Source: an uncultured Shinella sp. (GTDB lineage Bacteria; Pseudomonadota; Alphaproteobacteria; Rhizobiales; Rhizobiaceae). From it: a stretch of 64,000 nt of DNA. The notes beneath the pieces are model-generated. The model saw nothing but the letters and a program-made list of their open reading frames with translations. It did not search any database and was not told where the DNA came from. The stretch spans positions 1 to 64,000 of the forward strand of contig NZ_CAMLFY010000006.1 in NCBI RefSeq assembly GCF_946479415.1, written 5' to 3'. Made by a program: the position numbers and the translations under genes. Below are positions 35,765 to 43,823 of the stretch, one piece after another; position 1 is the stretch's first letter, and every line of letters begins with the position of its first letter.

Positions 35765-35787
35765 AAGTGGTATTTGAAATACTTATT
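35765..35787 (+). promoter_or_regulatory. NsrR operator
   Basis: A dyad centred at 35776 with perfect core GTATTT-G-AAATAC and outer AAG at the left side, fitting the NsrR consensus of two 11-base half sites separated by one base (AAGNTGYATTT repeated in inverted form). It lies 50 bases before the nsrR start, consistent with autorepression released by nitric oxide. Confidence 0.75.
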
Positions 35788-35837
35788 AAAGCCTGAATGC
35801 GCTGCAACCAGGCAACCCGCTTTCGAAAGTTCGCGCC

Positions 35838-36287
35838 ATGCGCCTGACGCTGCACACCGACTATGCGCTCCGCATGCTGATTTATATGGCGACGCGACCG
35901 GATAGGCTCTGTACCGTCAGCGACGTGGCGGCGGCCTACGGGCTCTCGCGCAACCATCTCCTCAAGGTCGCGCAGACATTGCGGGATATCGGCCTTGTCG
36001 AGACGACGCGCGGCCGGGCCGGCGGCATCAGGCTCGCCAGAACGCCGGAGGCCATCGGCATCGGCGCGCTGGTGCGGGCGACGGAGGAAGCGTTCTCGCT
36101 CGCCGAATGCATGCAGGCCGAGGGCGGCAGCTGTTGCGCCATCTCGCCGGCCTGCCGGCTGAAGGGCATGCTGCACGAAGCACTCGCGGCCTTCCTCGCC
36201 GTGCTCGATCGATACACACTCGCCGATATCGTGCGCAATCGCGCCGAACTCGGCCCGCTGCTTGGCCTTAATGCCGTCGCGGCCTGA
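35838..36287 (+). CDS. nsrR: Nitric-oxide-sensing Rrf2 repressor NsrR
   Basis: A 149-residue Rrf2 protein. The N-terminus MRLTLHTDYALRMLIYMA and YGLSRNHLLKVAQTL match NsrR. Cysteines 91, 99 or 100, and 106 (ECMQAEGGSCCAISPACRL) are the Fe-S ligands that react with NO. It probably represses its own operon, which encodes a globin and a DUF6522 protein; an NsrR box lies upstream. Very similar in design to E. coli NsrR. Confidence 0.92.
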   Translation: MRLTLHTDYALRMLIYMATRPDRLCTVSDVAAAYGLSRNHLLKVAQTLRDIGLVETTRGRAGGIRLARTPEAIGIGALVRATEEAFSLAECMQAEGGSCCAISPACRLKGMLHEALAAFLAVLDRYTLADIVRNRAELGPLLGLNAVAA

Positions 36288-36320
36288 TGGAAAGGACTGA
36301 ACCATGCCCGAGGTGAACCG

Positions 36321-36800
36321 ATGAAAGGCCGGCCCGCGCCCGAACGCAGCCCCGAACGCAGCATCGTCATCGACGGCAAGCTGCTGCCCGATGTGGTCGA
36401 CGAGGCGATGATCCACGCCGTCGTGTATGGTTTCTACGACGAGATCCGCAAGGACGCGCTGCTCGGGCCCGTCTTCAACGGCATCATCGCGGCCGAGGAC
36501 TGGCCGGTTCATCTGGAAAAGATGTGCGCCTTCTGGTCCGCAACGCTGCTGCGCACCGGCCGCTACGAGGGCCGGCCGCTGCCGCCGCACCTCTCCATTC
36601 CCGAACTCGGCGAGGCGCATTTCCAGCGCTGGCTTTCGCTGTTTCGCGCAACCGTCGAACGGCTCTGCCCGCCCGAGGTCGCCGATCTCTTCCTCGACCG
36701 GGCGCTGCGCATCGCCCATTCCTTCCGCCTCGCCATCGCCTTCCATCGCGGCGAGGACTCCATGCAGGTTCTGCCGATCTCGCGGGAGGCGCTGTCGTGA
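36321..36800 (+). CDS. Group III truncated haemoglobin
   Basis: A 159-residue globin. Features by position: Tyr39 of helix B (YGFYDEIRKD), a possible distal His64 (WPVHLEKM), the group III pattern FWSATLLRTGRYEGRPLPPH at 71-90, and proximal His100 in HFQRWLSLF with Trp104. Group III globins bind NO and oxygen and are thought to help detoxify nitric oxide. Translation starts at 36321 after GAGGTGAACC. It is second in the nsrR operon and shares four bases with the next gene. Confidence 0.9.
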   Translation: MKGRPAPERSPERSIVIDGKLLPDVVDEAMIHAVVYGFYDEIRKDALLGPVFNGIIAAEDWPVHLEKMCAFWSATLLRTGRYEGRPLPPHLSIPELGEAHFQRWLSLFRATVERLCPPEVADLFLDRALRIAHSFRLAIAFHRGEDSMQVLPISREALS

Positions 36801-37084
36801 CTGCACCCCTCACCATCGCGCGGGATGAAAATGGCGAATTCCTGCTGCCGGCGGAGATGCTCGCCGCCCGTTTCAGCTGGCCGGTCGAGACCTTCCGCGA
36901 CATGATGCGGCGCGGGCTCGTCTCCTCCCGCGTCGAGCGTGGCGAAGGCGAGGATGAAGGCCGCTGGCGGCTGTCCGTCCGCTGCGGCAACCGGCGCTGG
37001 CAGGCCATCGTCGAGGCCGACGGCAGCGTCGGCGACCAGCGGCTCGACGTCCTTCCCGCCGCGCCGCCGAAGAAAGCTCCATAG
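36797..37084 (+). CDS. DUF6522 family protein
   Basis: A 95-residue protein starting at a GTG whose last two bases begin the globin stop codon (GTGA overlap), so it is coupled to the globin. It resembles DUF6522, small proteins that often accompany NO-related genes: GEFLLPAEMLAARFSWPVET, MMRRGLVSSRVERGEGEDEG, and a strand region RLSVRCGNRRWQAIVEADGS. No signal peptide or metal site is obvious. Role unknown; its context suggests nitrosative stress. Confidence 0.72.
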   Translation: MTAPLTIARDENGEFLLPAEMLAARFSWPVETFRDMMRRGLVSSRVERGEGEDEGRWRLSVRCGNRRWQAIVEADGSVGDQRLDVLPAAPPKKAP

Positions 37085-37465
37085 GCTACCATTGTAGGAC
37101 CGGAGACCCAAAAGCCGCTCGCCAGGCAGCGACATCGTTGCGATCTCCGCATTGTGCTTTTCCCAGTCGCGCGGGTCGCAGGGGGAAGGCGGCGCGTTTG
37201 GAATGGTCGAGTTCGCGCCGGAGGCCGACGCGTTCGGTGCGCTCGGCTTCGTTGTTCCATTCGGCCGGAATGCATCCGGTCGCGGTCTTCCGGTTGAGTC
37301 TTCTCCCCGGTCTCGAAATGCTCGAAAAGTTCCAGCACGCACTGGAAACAGCCGACATCGCCGTCCTGCGTCTTCAGGCTCAGCACGCCTTGCACACCGA
37401 TCGGCAACGGGCGGGTTGAGATCGCCACGCGCCTACCGGCGCCGTTTCGGTGAGGGAGCAGTGGA
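37085..37465. other. Gene-poor stretch, possible decayed sequence
   Basis: About 380 bases with open frames in several phases but no ribosome site, no recognisable domain and amino-acid compositions (Arg and Ser rich) typical of non-coding GC-rich DNA. The minus-strand reading from 37428 begins with a plausible peptide (MAISTRPLPIGVQGVLSLKT) that loses protein-like character after about 45 residues, so a broken gene is possible but unproven. Confidence 0.35.
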
Positions 37466-37493
37466 TTGACATTGCTTTATTGTATGCAATAAA
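37466..37493 (+). promoter_or_regulatory. Promoter with inverted repeat, probable RpiR operator A
   Basis: A -35 TTGACA (37466-37471) is followed by the inverted repeat TTTATTG-TATG-CAATAAA (37476-37493), which occupies the spacer and -10 area; a -10-like TAAAAA overlaps its end. The same half site TTTATT/AATAAA is found in the M81 peptidase promoter, and a RpiR regulator gene lies between the two. Confidence 0.55.
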
Positions 37494-37525
37494 AAATAAA
37501 ATTTAATACAATTACGAGCCAACAA

Positions 37526-39029
37526 ATGACGACACTTCCGTACTCCGGGCGCCTTGCCGGCCCGGTCCTGATGAGCGCGCGCTGGGTTGTCGGCCACCAG
37601 GACGGCCGTCATGTGCTCTATGACGATGGCTGCGTCGTCTTCGAAGGCAACACCGTGACCTTCGTCGGTCATGACTATCCCGGCGAGGTCGCCCATCGCA
37701 TCGATTGCGGCAATGCCATTCTCTCACCCGGCTTCATCGATCTTGACGCGCTGTCCGACCTCGACACGACGGTGCTCGCCTTCGACAACCAGCCCGGCTG
37801 GCGCACCGGCCGTGTCTGGCCGAAGAGCTACATGGATCGCGGCCCCTACGAGATGTACACGCCGGAGGAGCTGGCCTTCCAGAAGCGCTATGCCTTCGCG
37901 CAGCTCATCCGCAATGGCGTGACGACGGCGTTGCCGATCGCCTCGCTGTTCTACCGTGAATGGGCGGAAACCGACGGCGAGTTCTCCGCCGCCGCCCATG
38001 CCGCGCACGATCTCGGCCTGCGCGTCTATCTCGGCCCGGCCTATCGCGCCGGCAACAGCTTCGTCGATGACGACGGCAAGATCGGCTTCTATTTCGACGA
38101 GGCGCGCGGTCTCGCCAATTTCGCCGGCGCCGTCGCCTTTGCCGAGCGCATCGAGGCGATGGCCTCACCGCTGGTGCGCGCGATGCTGGCACCCGACCGC
38201 ATCGAGACGGGGACTGCCGAATTCCTTCGCCGCACCGCCGCCGCCGGCAACGATCTCGACGTGCCGGTGCGGCTGCATTGCTGCCAGTCGAAACTCGAAT
38301 TCGACCGCATCGTCGCCGTACATGACGCGACACCGCTCGAATGGCTCGACAGCCTTCGGCGTGCTCTCGCAGCGCATGCTGCTGCCGCATGGCGAACTCG
38401 TCGCCGGCACGCGCAACGTGGCGCGCGCCGGGCGCGACCTCGATATCCTCGCCAAGGCCGGCGCCACGCTGGTGCATTGCCCGATCGTTTCGGCCCGCCA
38501 CGGCGGCTTCATGGACAGTTTCAGCAAGTTCCGCGCGCTGGGCGTGCGCATCGGTCTCGGCACCGATACCTGGCCGCCGGATTTCATCCAGAACATGCAG
38601 GTCGGCATCATGGTGTCGCGCGTAGTGGATGCCTCCATCTCGAGCGTGCGCTCGGAGCACTATTTCGACGCCGCCACGCTCGGTGGCGCCGATGCGCTGC
38701 GCCGTCCCGATCTCGGCCGTCTCCAGCCGGGCGCCAAGGCCGACATGATCGTCATCGACATGGGCCATGACCGCATCGGCCATGTCATCGATCCGATCCA
38801 GACGCTGATGATGAACTCGTCCGGCCGCGACGTGCGCACCGTCGTCATCGACGGTCGCTTCGTTATGGTCGACGGGGTCATTCCCGGCTTCGACGCGGCC
38901 GAGGAACAGGCGCGCGCGCAGCGCCAGTTCGACGGTCTGCTCAACCGCTACCCCGAACGCACCTACGGTCACCCGCCGCTCGAACAGATCTTTTCGTCGA
39001 GCTATCCGCGCGTCGGCCGCAAGGGGTGA
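37526..39029 (+). pseudogene. Amidohydrolase-family protein interrupted by a frameshift
   Basis: Two overlapping frames together encode about 500 residues of a chlorohydrolase/guanine-deaminase-like protein. The first runs from MTTLPYSGRLAGPVLM to ATPLEWLDS (about 276 codons). At 38352-38354 the reading moves by one base, and the second frame continues with FGVLSQRMLLPHGELVAGTR, then HCPIVSARHGG and GLGTDTWPPDFIQNM. One extra C in AGCCTTC would explain it. A real protein would stop being family-like after the shift, so this is a pseudogene or a sequencing error. The usual HxH metal motif after PGFID is replaced by LDALSDLD, which is odd for the family. Promoter with a likely RpiR operator. 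Confidence 0.8.
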
Positions 39030-39030
39030 G

Positions 39031-40152
39031 TTACAGCATCGTAAAGGTTCCCGTGTCGAGGAAGGTCTCGATGGCGTGGCACCAGGGGGCGATGTCGATC
39101 TTGTTCTGGGCAAGCCAGTCGGCGTTGAAATAGGTGCCAGCATAGCGGTCGCCGCTGTCGCAGATCAGCGTGACGAGCGAGCCTTCGCGCCCCTCTTTCA
39201 TCATGCCCTCGGCAATCGAGAGCAGGCCGAAGAAATTGGTGCCTGTCGAAGCGCCAACCCGGCGGAACAGCCGGTCGGACAGGACATGGGCGGCGGCGAT
39301 GGAGGCGGCATCCGGCACCTTGATCATATGGTCGATGACCGTCGGGATGAAAGACGGCTCGACGCGCGGTCGGCCGACGCCTTCGATGCGCGACGGCGTC
39401 TGGCAGGTGGCGCCCGGGGCGCTTTCCTTCCAGGCGTCGTAGAAGACGGAATTCTCCACATCGGTCACGCAGAGCCGCGTCGAAAGGTTACGGTAGCGGA
39501 TGTAGCGGCCGATGGTGGCCGAGGTGCCGCCCGTGCCCGCACCCATGATGACCCAGCTCGGCACCGGATGGGCCTCGCGTTCCATCTGGCCGAAAATGCT
39601 CTCGGCGATATTGTTGTTGCCGCGCCAGTCGGTGGCACGCTCGGCATTGGTGAACTGGTCGAGATAGTGGCCGCCGGTTTCCGCCGCGATGCGTGCGGCA
39701 GTGTCATAGACCTCCGCCGGGCGATCGACGAAGGCGCAGCGGCCGCCGAAACGCTCGATGACGTCGATCTTCGCCTTGCTGGTGCTGCGCGGCATGACGG
39801 CGATGAAGGGCAGCTCCAGCAGATTGGCGAAATAGGCCTCCGACACCGCCGTCGATCCCGAGGAGGCCTCGACCAGCGTCGTGCCCTTGCAGATCCGCCC
39901 GTTGCAGATGCCGTAGAGGAAGAGCGAACGGGCGAGCCGGTGCTTCAGGCTGCCCGTCGGATGGGTGCTCTCGTCCTTGAGATAGATCGAGATGCCTTTA
40001 AGGCCCTTGAACACCGGATTGACGAGATGCGTATCCGCCGAACGGCGGGCATCCCCTTCCAGAATGCCGATGGCGTGGCGCGCCCAGGCGCGGTCCGCGC
40101 AATCGAGGAAAGGCGCGGGGTCGGCGGTAAAAGGGGCCGGTGTCGTGTCCAT
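39031..40152 (-). CDS. cds1: PLP-dependent L-cysteine desulfhydrase (Cds1-like)
   Basis: A 373-residue member of the cysteine synthase fold. [20 protein letters not shown] holds the PLP lysine (Lys70), with [38 protein letters not shown] and [28 protein letters not shown] and [20 protein letters not shown] match Mycobacterium Cds1, which splits cysteine into pyruvate, ammonia and sulfide. The start at 40152 follows GGGAGGAGAT. It is convergent with the amidohydrolase and 97 bases downstream of the RpiR gene on the same strand, so probably co-transcribed with it. Confidence 0.8.
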   Translation of the reverse strand: MDTTPAPFTADPAPFLDCADRAWARHAIGILEGDARRSADTHLVNPVFKGLKGISIYLKDESTHPTGSLKHRLARSLFLYGICNGRICKGTTLVEASSGSTAVSEAYFANLLELPFIAVMPRSTSKAKIDVIERFGGRCAFVDRPAEVYDTAARIAAETGGHYLDQFTNAERATDWRGNNNIAESIFGQMEREAHPVPSWVIMGAGTGGTSATIGRYIRYRNLSTRLCVTDVENSVFYDAWKESAPGATCQTPSRIEGVGRPRVEPSFIPTVIDHMIKVPDAASIAAAHVLSDRLFRRVGASTGTNFFGLLSIAEGMMKEGREGSLVTLICDSGDRYAGTYFNADWLAQNKIDIAPWCHAIETFLDTGTFTML

Positions 40153-40249
40153 GGTGATCTCCTCCCAGAGACAGGGATCGTGCGGCATTTTCCGTGGGCG
40201 ATCAACGGTGAAGCGCTCATCGCGCGACGGCGATGCAAAGGGCGTGTCG

Positions 40250-41113
40250 TCAATCCCCAAGCAACTGGCGATCGTCACCGTCACGGCGGCTGACGAGTTC
40301 CTGCTTGATGCCGCGCAGGGTTTTCAGCGCCTTGTTGCGATCCCCATAGGCGACAAGATTGGCGAGCATGTCGATGACGGCGAGATAGGCATAACGCGTC
40401 GAGGTGGGGCGGAAGATGTTACGGCCCTCCGGAAGGTCGACGGCGAGGACGACATCGGCCGCCGCCGCGACGGGCGAGCCGCGTTGGGTAATGACGATGG
40501 TAGGCACACCGCGCTGGCGCAGAAGCTCCAGACAATGCACGAGCGCCGGGTCTCGCCCGGTGAAGGAGGAACCGAAGACCACCGTGCCCGGCTGGGCGGC
40601 CGCCGACATCATGGCATTCATATTGTGGTCGCTGGAGGCACTGATGCGGCAGCCGAGGCGGAAGAGCCGGTTGTGCAATTCGTTGGCGATCATCGCCGAA
40701 TTGCCGCTCGCGCCAAAGGCTTGGATGAACTCGGCCCCGCACAGCAGGCGCGCCGCGGTTTCAAGGGCTGCGAAATCCAGCTGGCGATGCAGCTGGAGCA
40801 GCGCGTTCTGGGCCTTTGCGATGATATCGGCCGCCACCTCTTCAGGTGTTTCGGTCGCGATATCAGGCCTCACATAGCGCAGGCCGACAGCGGTGAGCTT
40901 GGCGAGCTGTACCTTGAAATCCGGATAACCCTTGCAGCCAAGCCGGCGGCAAAAACGGGTGATGGTGGGTGGCGAGACGCCGGCGCGTTTTGCCATGTCG
41001 CCGATCGCGGCACTAACCACGAAATCCACGTCGTCGAGGACGATCTGCGCCAGTTTCCGGTCGAGAGCGGAACGTTTGCCGTCCGCATCCGACAAGGCTT
41101 GCAAAAGATCCAT
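40250..41113 (-). CDS. RpiR-family transcriptional regulator
   Basis: A 287-residue regulator with N-terminal helix-turn-helix ([39 protein letters not shown]) and a C-terminal SIS domain ([37 protein letters not shown]). SIS domains usually bind phosphosugars. The start at 41113 ([14 protein letters not shown]) follows AGGACGGGA and is preferred to the long in-frame extension to 41311. Neighbours are a cysteine desulfhydrase on the same strand and an M81 peptidase diverging from it, suggesting control of amino-acid or peptide breakdown rather than sugars. Confidence 0.88.
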   Translation of the reverse strand: MDLLQALSDADGKRSALDRKLAQIVLDDVDFVVSAAIGDMAKRAGVSPPTITRFCRRLGCKGYPDFKVQLAKLTAVGLRYVRPDIATETPEEVAADIIAKAQNALLQLHRQLDFAALETAARLLCGAEFIQAFGASGNSAMIANELHNRLFRLGCRISASSDHNMNAMMSAAAQPGTVVFGSSFTGRDPALVHCLELLRQRGVPTIVITQRGSPVAAAADVVLAVDLPEGRNIFRPTSTRYAYLAVIDMLANLVAYGDRNKALKTLRGIKQELVSRRDGDDRQLLGD

Positions 41114-41542
41114 AGTCCCGTCCTGCTCCGCCGGCCAGAGCATCAAGTCGTGAAAACAAATTTCTCGGCACGAAAGCCGTATCATGGAATGCGTGCGCAT
41201 CAAGCTGGTTTTCTCGATCATCCTTCCACCGTGAAACGCCGGAACTTCGAGGTTTTTAATTTCCTGCAATTTTTCCTGAAGAAAAGATCGGGTGGGTTCG
41301 AGGGCGTTCAAAAACCGCCAGAAAATCGCGCCCCATTCTGCCCGTGGATTTTCTCAGGCTTTCATTCGCCACCGTCAATATCCGCAGGTCCATGGCTGAC
41401 TTATCATCATGATATCAATCGTCATTTTTGCACATTAACGCGCCTGCTCTCTCCTTTCGCTGATTCCGCGAGTGAAATTCTTCTGTCTTTTCGTCGCGAA
41501 AGAAACGGCGAGGCGGCACCAGGATCGCACATGGTTAACATA
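41114..41542. other. Intergenic region RpiR / M81 peptidase
   Basis: A divergent space of about 430 bases before the M81 promoter. Low-complexity AT-rich parts occur at 41400-41440 (repeated ATCAT/TGATAT). I see no gene; the in-frame extension of rpiR into this DNA lacks family similarity and is not accepted. Confidence 0.5.
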
Positions 41543-41582
41543 TTGACTTTCCATGCTATTTTCACTTTATTGAGAAAATAAA
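41543..41582 (+). promoter_or_regulatory. Promoter with inverted repeat, probable RpiR operator B
   Basis: A -35 TTGACT (41543-41548) and -10 TTTATT (41566-41571) with a 17-bp spacer. The -10 is one arm of an inverted repeat TTTATT-N5-AATAAA (41566-41582), near-identical in arms to the repeat at 37476-37493. Confidence 0.6.
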
Positions 41583-41632
41583 TTACGCACCGGCAACCGA
41601 TATAGCGGCGCGTGCCACAGGAGCGGAAAGAG

Positions 41633-43123
41633 ATGCGTATTTTCACGGCCTCGCTTGCAACGGAAACCAATACGTTCTCGCCCGTGCCGACGGATATGAA
41701 CGCCTTCAAGGCCGCGTTCTATGCCGGGCCGGGCGAACATCCGGATACACCTACGCTCTGCTCCTCCGTCGTGCCGATCCTGCGCCGGCGCGGCCGGGCG
41801 GAGGGTTTTACGGTGATCGAGGGCACCGCCTGCTGGGCCGAACCTGCCGGCCTCATCCAGCGCCAGACCTATGAGACGCTGCGCGACCAGATCCTCGGCG
41901 AACTCACCGCCGCGCTGCCCGTCGATGCCGTCGTGCTCGGCCTGCATGGCGCGATGGTGGCTCAGGGCTATGACGACCCGGAGGGCGATTTCCTGGCCCG
42001 CATCCGCGCGCTCGTCGGCCCGGATGTGCTGGTCGCGGTGGAATTCGATCCGCACAGCCATCTCACCGTCAGGCGCGTCGCCAATCTCGACCTGATGGCG
42101 GCCTTTCTGGAATTCCCCCATACGGATTTCGAGGAGCGCGGCGAGCATGTGGTGGAACTCGCATTGCGCACGCTGAAGGGCGAGATCCGCCCCGCCGTCT
42201 CTACCTTCGACTGCCGCATGATCACCATCTACCCGACGAGCCGCGAGCCGATGCGTTCCTTCGTCGACCGGCTGAAGGCGCTGGAGGGCAAGGACGGCGT
42301 TCTCTCGATTTCCGTCATCCACGGCTTCATGGCCGGCGATGTGCCCGACATGGGAACACGGATCGTCGTCGTGACCGACAACGACAAGGCTAGGGGCGAC
42401 GAACTGGCAGAGGCACTCGGCCACGAACTCTACGGCCTGCGCAGGCACACCGCGATGCCGATGCTCGCCACCGCGCCGGGTCTCGACAAGGCGCAGGCGA
42501 TCCGTGCGGCGCATCCGCAAAAGCCTGTCGTCATCGCGGATGTCTGGGACAATCCGGGCGGCGGCGTGGCGGGCGACGCGACCTTCATTCTGCGCCAGAT
42601 GATCGAGCGCGGTTTGGAGGACGTTGCCGTCGCGACGATCTGGGATCCGATCGCCGTCTCCTTCTGCCATGCGGCGGGGAAAGGCGCGGAACTGGCATTG
42701 CGCTTCGGGGGCAAATCCGGCCCCGAGGGCGGCGAGCCGCTCGATCTGCGCGTGACGGTGGAGCATGTCTTCGATGCCGGCTGGCAGAGCTTTCGCAACA
42801 GCCGCGTGACGCTCGGCAGCACGGCCGTGATCCGGCCCGTCGGCACGACGATCGATATCGTGCTCATCACCAGCCGCACGCAGACCTACGAGCCCGACAT
42901 CTTCTCCAACCAAAGCGTGGATTTTTCCCGGAAAGCCTTCCTGCTGGTGAAATCGACGAACCATTTCCACGCCGGCTTCCAGCCGGTGGCCTCGGAAATC
43001 GTCTATATCGCCGCGCCGACATCCTACCCGACGGATCCGGCGACCACGCCCTATCGCAAGGCCCGCACCGACCTTTGGCCGCGCGTCGCCGACCCGCTCG
43101 GTCTCGATGGAGCGGCGCGCTGA
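41633..43123 (+). CDS. M81 family metallopeptidase (MlrC-like)
   Basis: A 496-residue protein. The MlrC family N-terminus RIFTASLATETNTFSPVPTD, the LHGAMVAQGYDDPEGDFLAR block, EFDPHSHLTVRRVANLDLM, and the C-terminal ADVWDNPGGGVAGDATFILR are all clear. MlrC is the last enzyme of microcystin breakdown; most family members, like this one, are outside that pathway and probably hydrolyse small peptide-like or amide compounds with zinc. The start at 41633 follows GGAGCGG. Located next to a RpiR regulator whose putative operator overlaps its promoter. Confidence 0.9.
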   Translation: MRIFTASLATETNTFSPVPTDMNAFKAAFYAGPGEHPDTPTLCSSVVPILRRRGRAEGFTVIEGTACWAEPAGLIQRQTYETLRDQILGELTAALPVDAVVLGLHGAMVAQGYDDPEGDFLARIRALVGPDVLVAVEFDPHSHLTVRRVANLDLMAAFLEFPHTDFEERGEHVVELALRTLKGEIRPAVSTFDCRMITIYPTSREPMRSFVDRLKALEGKDGVLSISVIHGFMAGDVPDMGTRIVVVTDNDKARGDELAEALGHELYGLRRHTAMPMLATAPGLDKAQAIRAAHPQKPVVIADVWDNPGGGVAGDATFILRQMIERGLEDVAVATIWDPIAVSFCHAAGKGAELALRFGGKSGPEGGEPLDLRVTVEHVFDAGWQSFRNSRVTLGSTAVIRPVGTTIDIVLITSRTQTYEPDIFSNQSVDFSRKAFLLVKSTNHFHAGFQPVASEIVYIAAPTSYPTDPATTPYRKARTDLWPRVADPLGLDGAAR

Positions 43124-43175
43124 TCCTTGGCGCCATTGCGGACGCAAAACCGCCGGGCACTTTTGCCGGAATTGC

Positions 43176-43553
43176 TCAGGTCGCCACCCGACGGGCGACC
43201 GAGCGGCTGCGCTTGTCGATCGCCCTTTGCAGCGCCTCGGTGATTTCCTCGTCGCGGAAGGGTTTTGCGATGACCGCCAGCGCGCCGTCGAAGCCATAAG
43301 GCAGCGAACTGGGATCGCCGGTGACGAAGATGACATCGATACCGAAGCGGTCGATCAGCCTGCGGGCCAGCAGATGGCCGCTGTTGCCATCGGAAAGGCC
43401 GAGATCGACCAAAGCGATATCGGCGCGCGGCGCGTAGGCGAGTGCCTGCTCGACGGTCGAAACAGGTCCGAGCGTTTCATGCCCGCTTTCCTGCACGACG
43501 GTTTCCAGGAGGCTGGCGATGAGGAACTCGTCCTCGACGATCATGACGCGCAT
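43176..43553 (-). CDS. Single-domain response regulator (CheY-like)
   Basis: A 125-residue receiver domain: MRVMIVEDEFLIASLLETVV with the acidic pair at 8-9, phospho-acceptor Asp50 in IALVDLGLSDG, and Lys in VIAKPFRDEE. No output domain. It is the last gene of a leftward set with DUF3008 and the hybrid kinase, and is presumably phosphorylated by that kinase. GAGGAAGCC precedes the ATG. Confidence 0.88.
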   Translation of the reverse strand: MRVMIVEDEFLIASLLETVVQESGHETLGPVSTVEQALAYAPRADIALVDLGLSDGNSGHLLARRLIDRFGIDVIFVTGDPSSLPYGFDGALAVIAKPFRDEEITEALQRAIDKRSRSVARRVAT

Positions 43554-43567
43554 GGCTTCCTCCCGCG

Positions 43568-43759
43568 TCACGCCGATTTCGCGTCGTGCTCGGGCTTGCC
43601 CTTGCGCTTGGTCGAAGCCATCTCCTTCAGTTCCTTTTCCGACATGGATTTCTCCATGCTCCTGGAAGCGCCCTTCAATTCGCTTTTCTTGGTATCACCG
43701 CGTTTTGCCGAGAGCGCGGCGCCGGCAGCCTTCTGCTGCGCTTTGGATTTTGCGGGCAT
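43568..43759 (-). CDS. DUF3008 family small basic protein
   Basis: A 63-residue, highly charged, Lys/Ser/Ala-rich protein starting MPAKSKAQQKAAGAALSAKR and ending KGKPEHDAKSA, matching DUF3008. No signal peptide or membrane segment; probably unstructured. Small proteins of this family are frequent near general-stress genes in rhizobia. It sits between the hybrid kinase and the response regulator, 14 bases from the latter. Confidence 0.82.
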   Translation of the reverse strand: MPAKSKAQQKAAGAALSAKRGDTKKSELKGASRSMEKSMSEKELKEMASTKRKGKPEHDAKSA

Positions 43760-43823
43760 GGGACGGTCTCCTCGTTGACGGTATCCCGCCAAACCATCGA
43801 GGCCGCGCAATGTTCCCTGCGTC

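Noticed and set aside
36484..37428. A 314-codon minus-strand frame opposite the globin and DUF6522 genes
   Set aside because: Most of it is antisense to the globin operon; only its first about 45 residues lie in the empty stretch, so I record only a possible remnant.
43179..43201. A GGTCGCC / GGCGACC inverted repeat as terminator of the response regulator
   Set aside because: It lies within the last codons of the gene, has an 8-base loop and no T tract; not strong enough to annotate.
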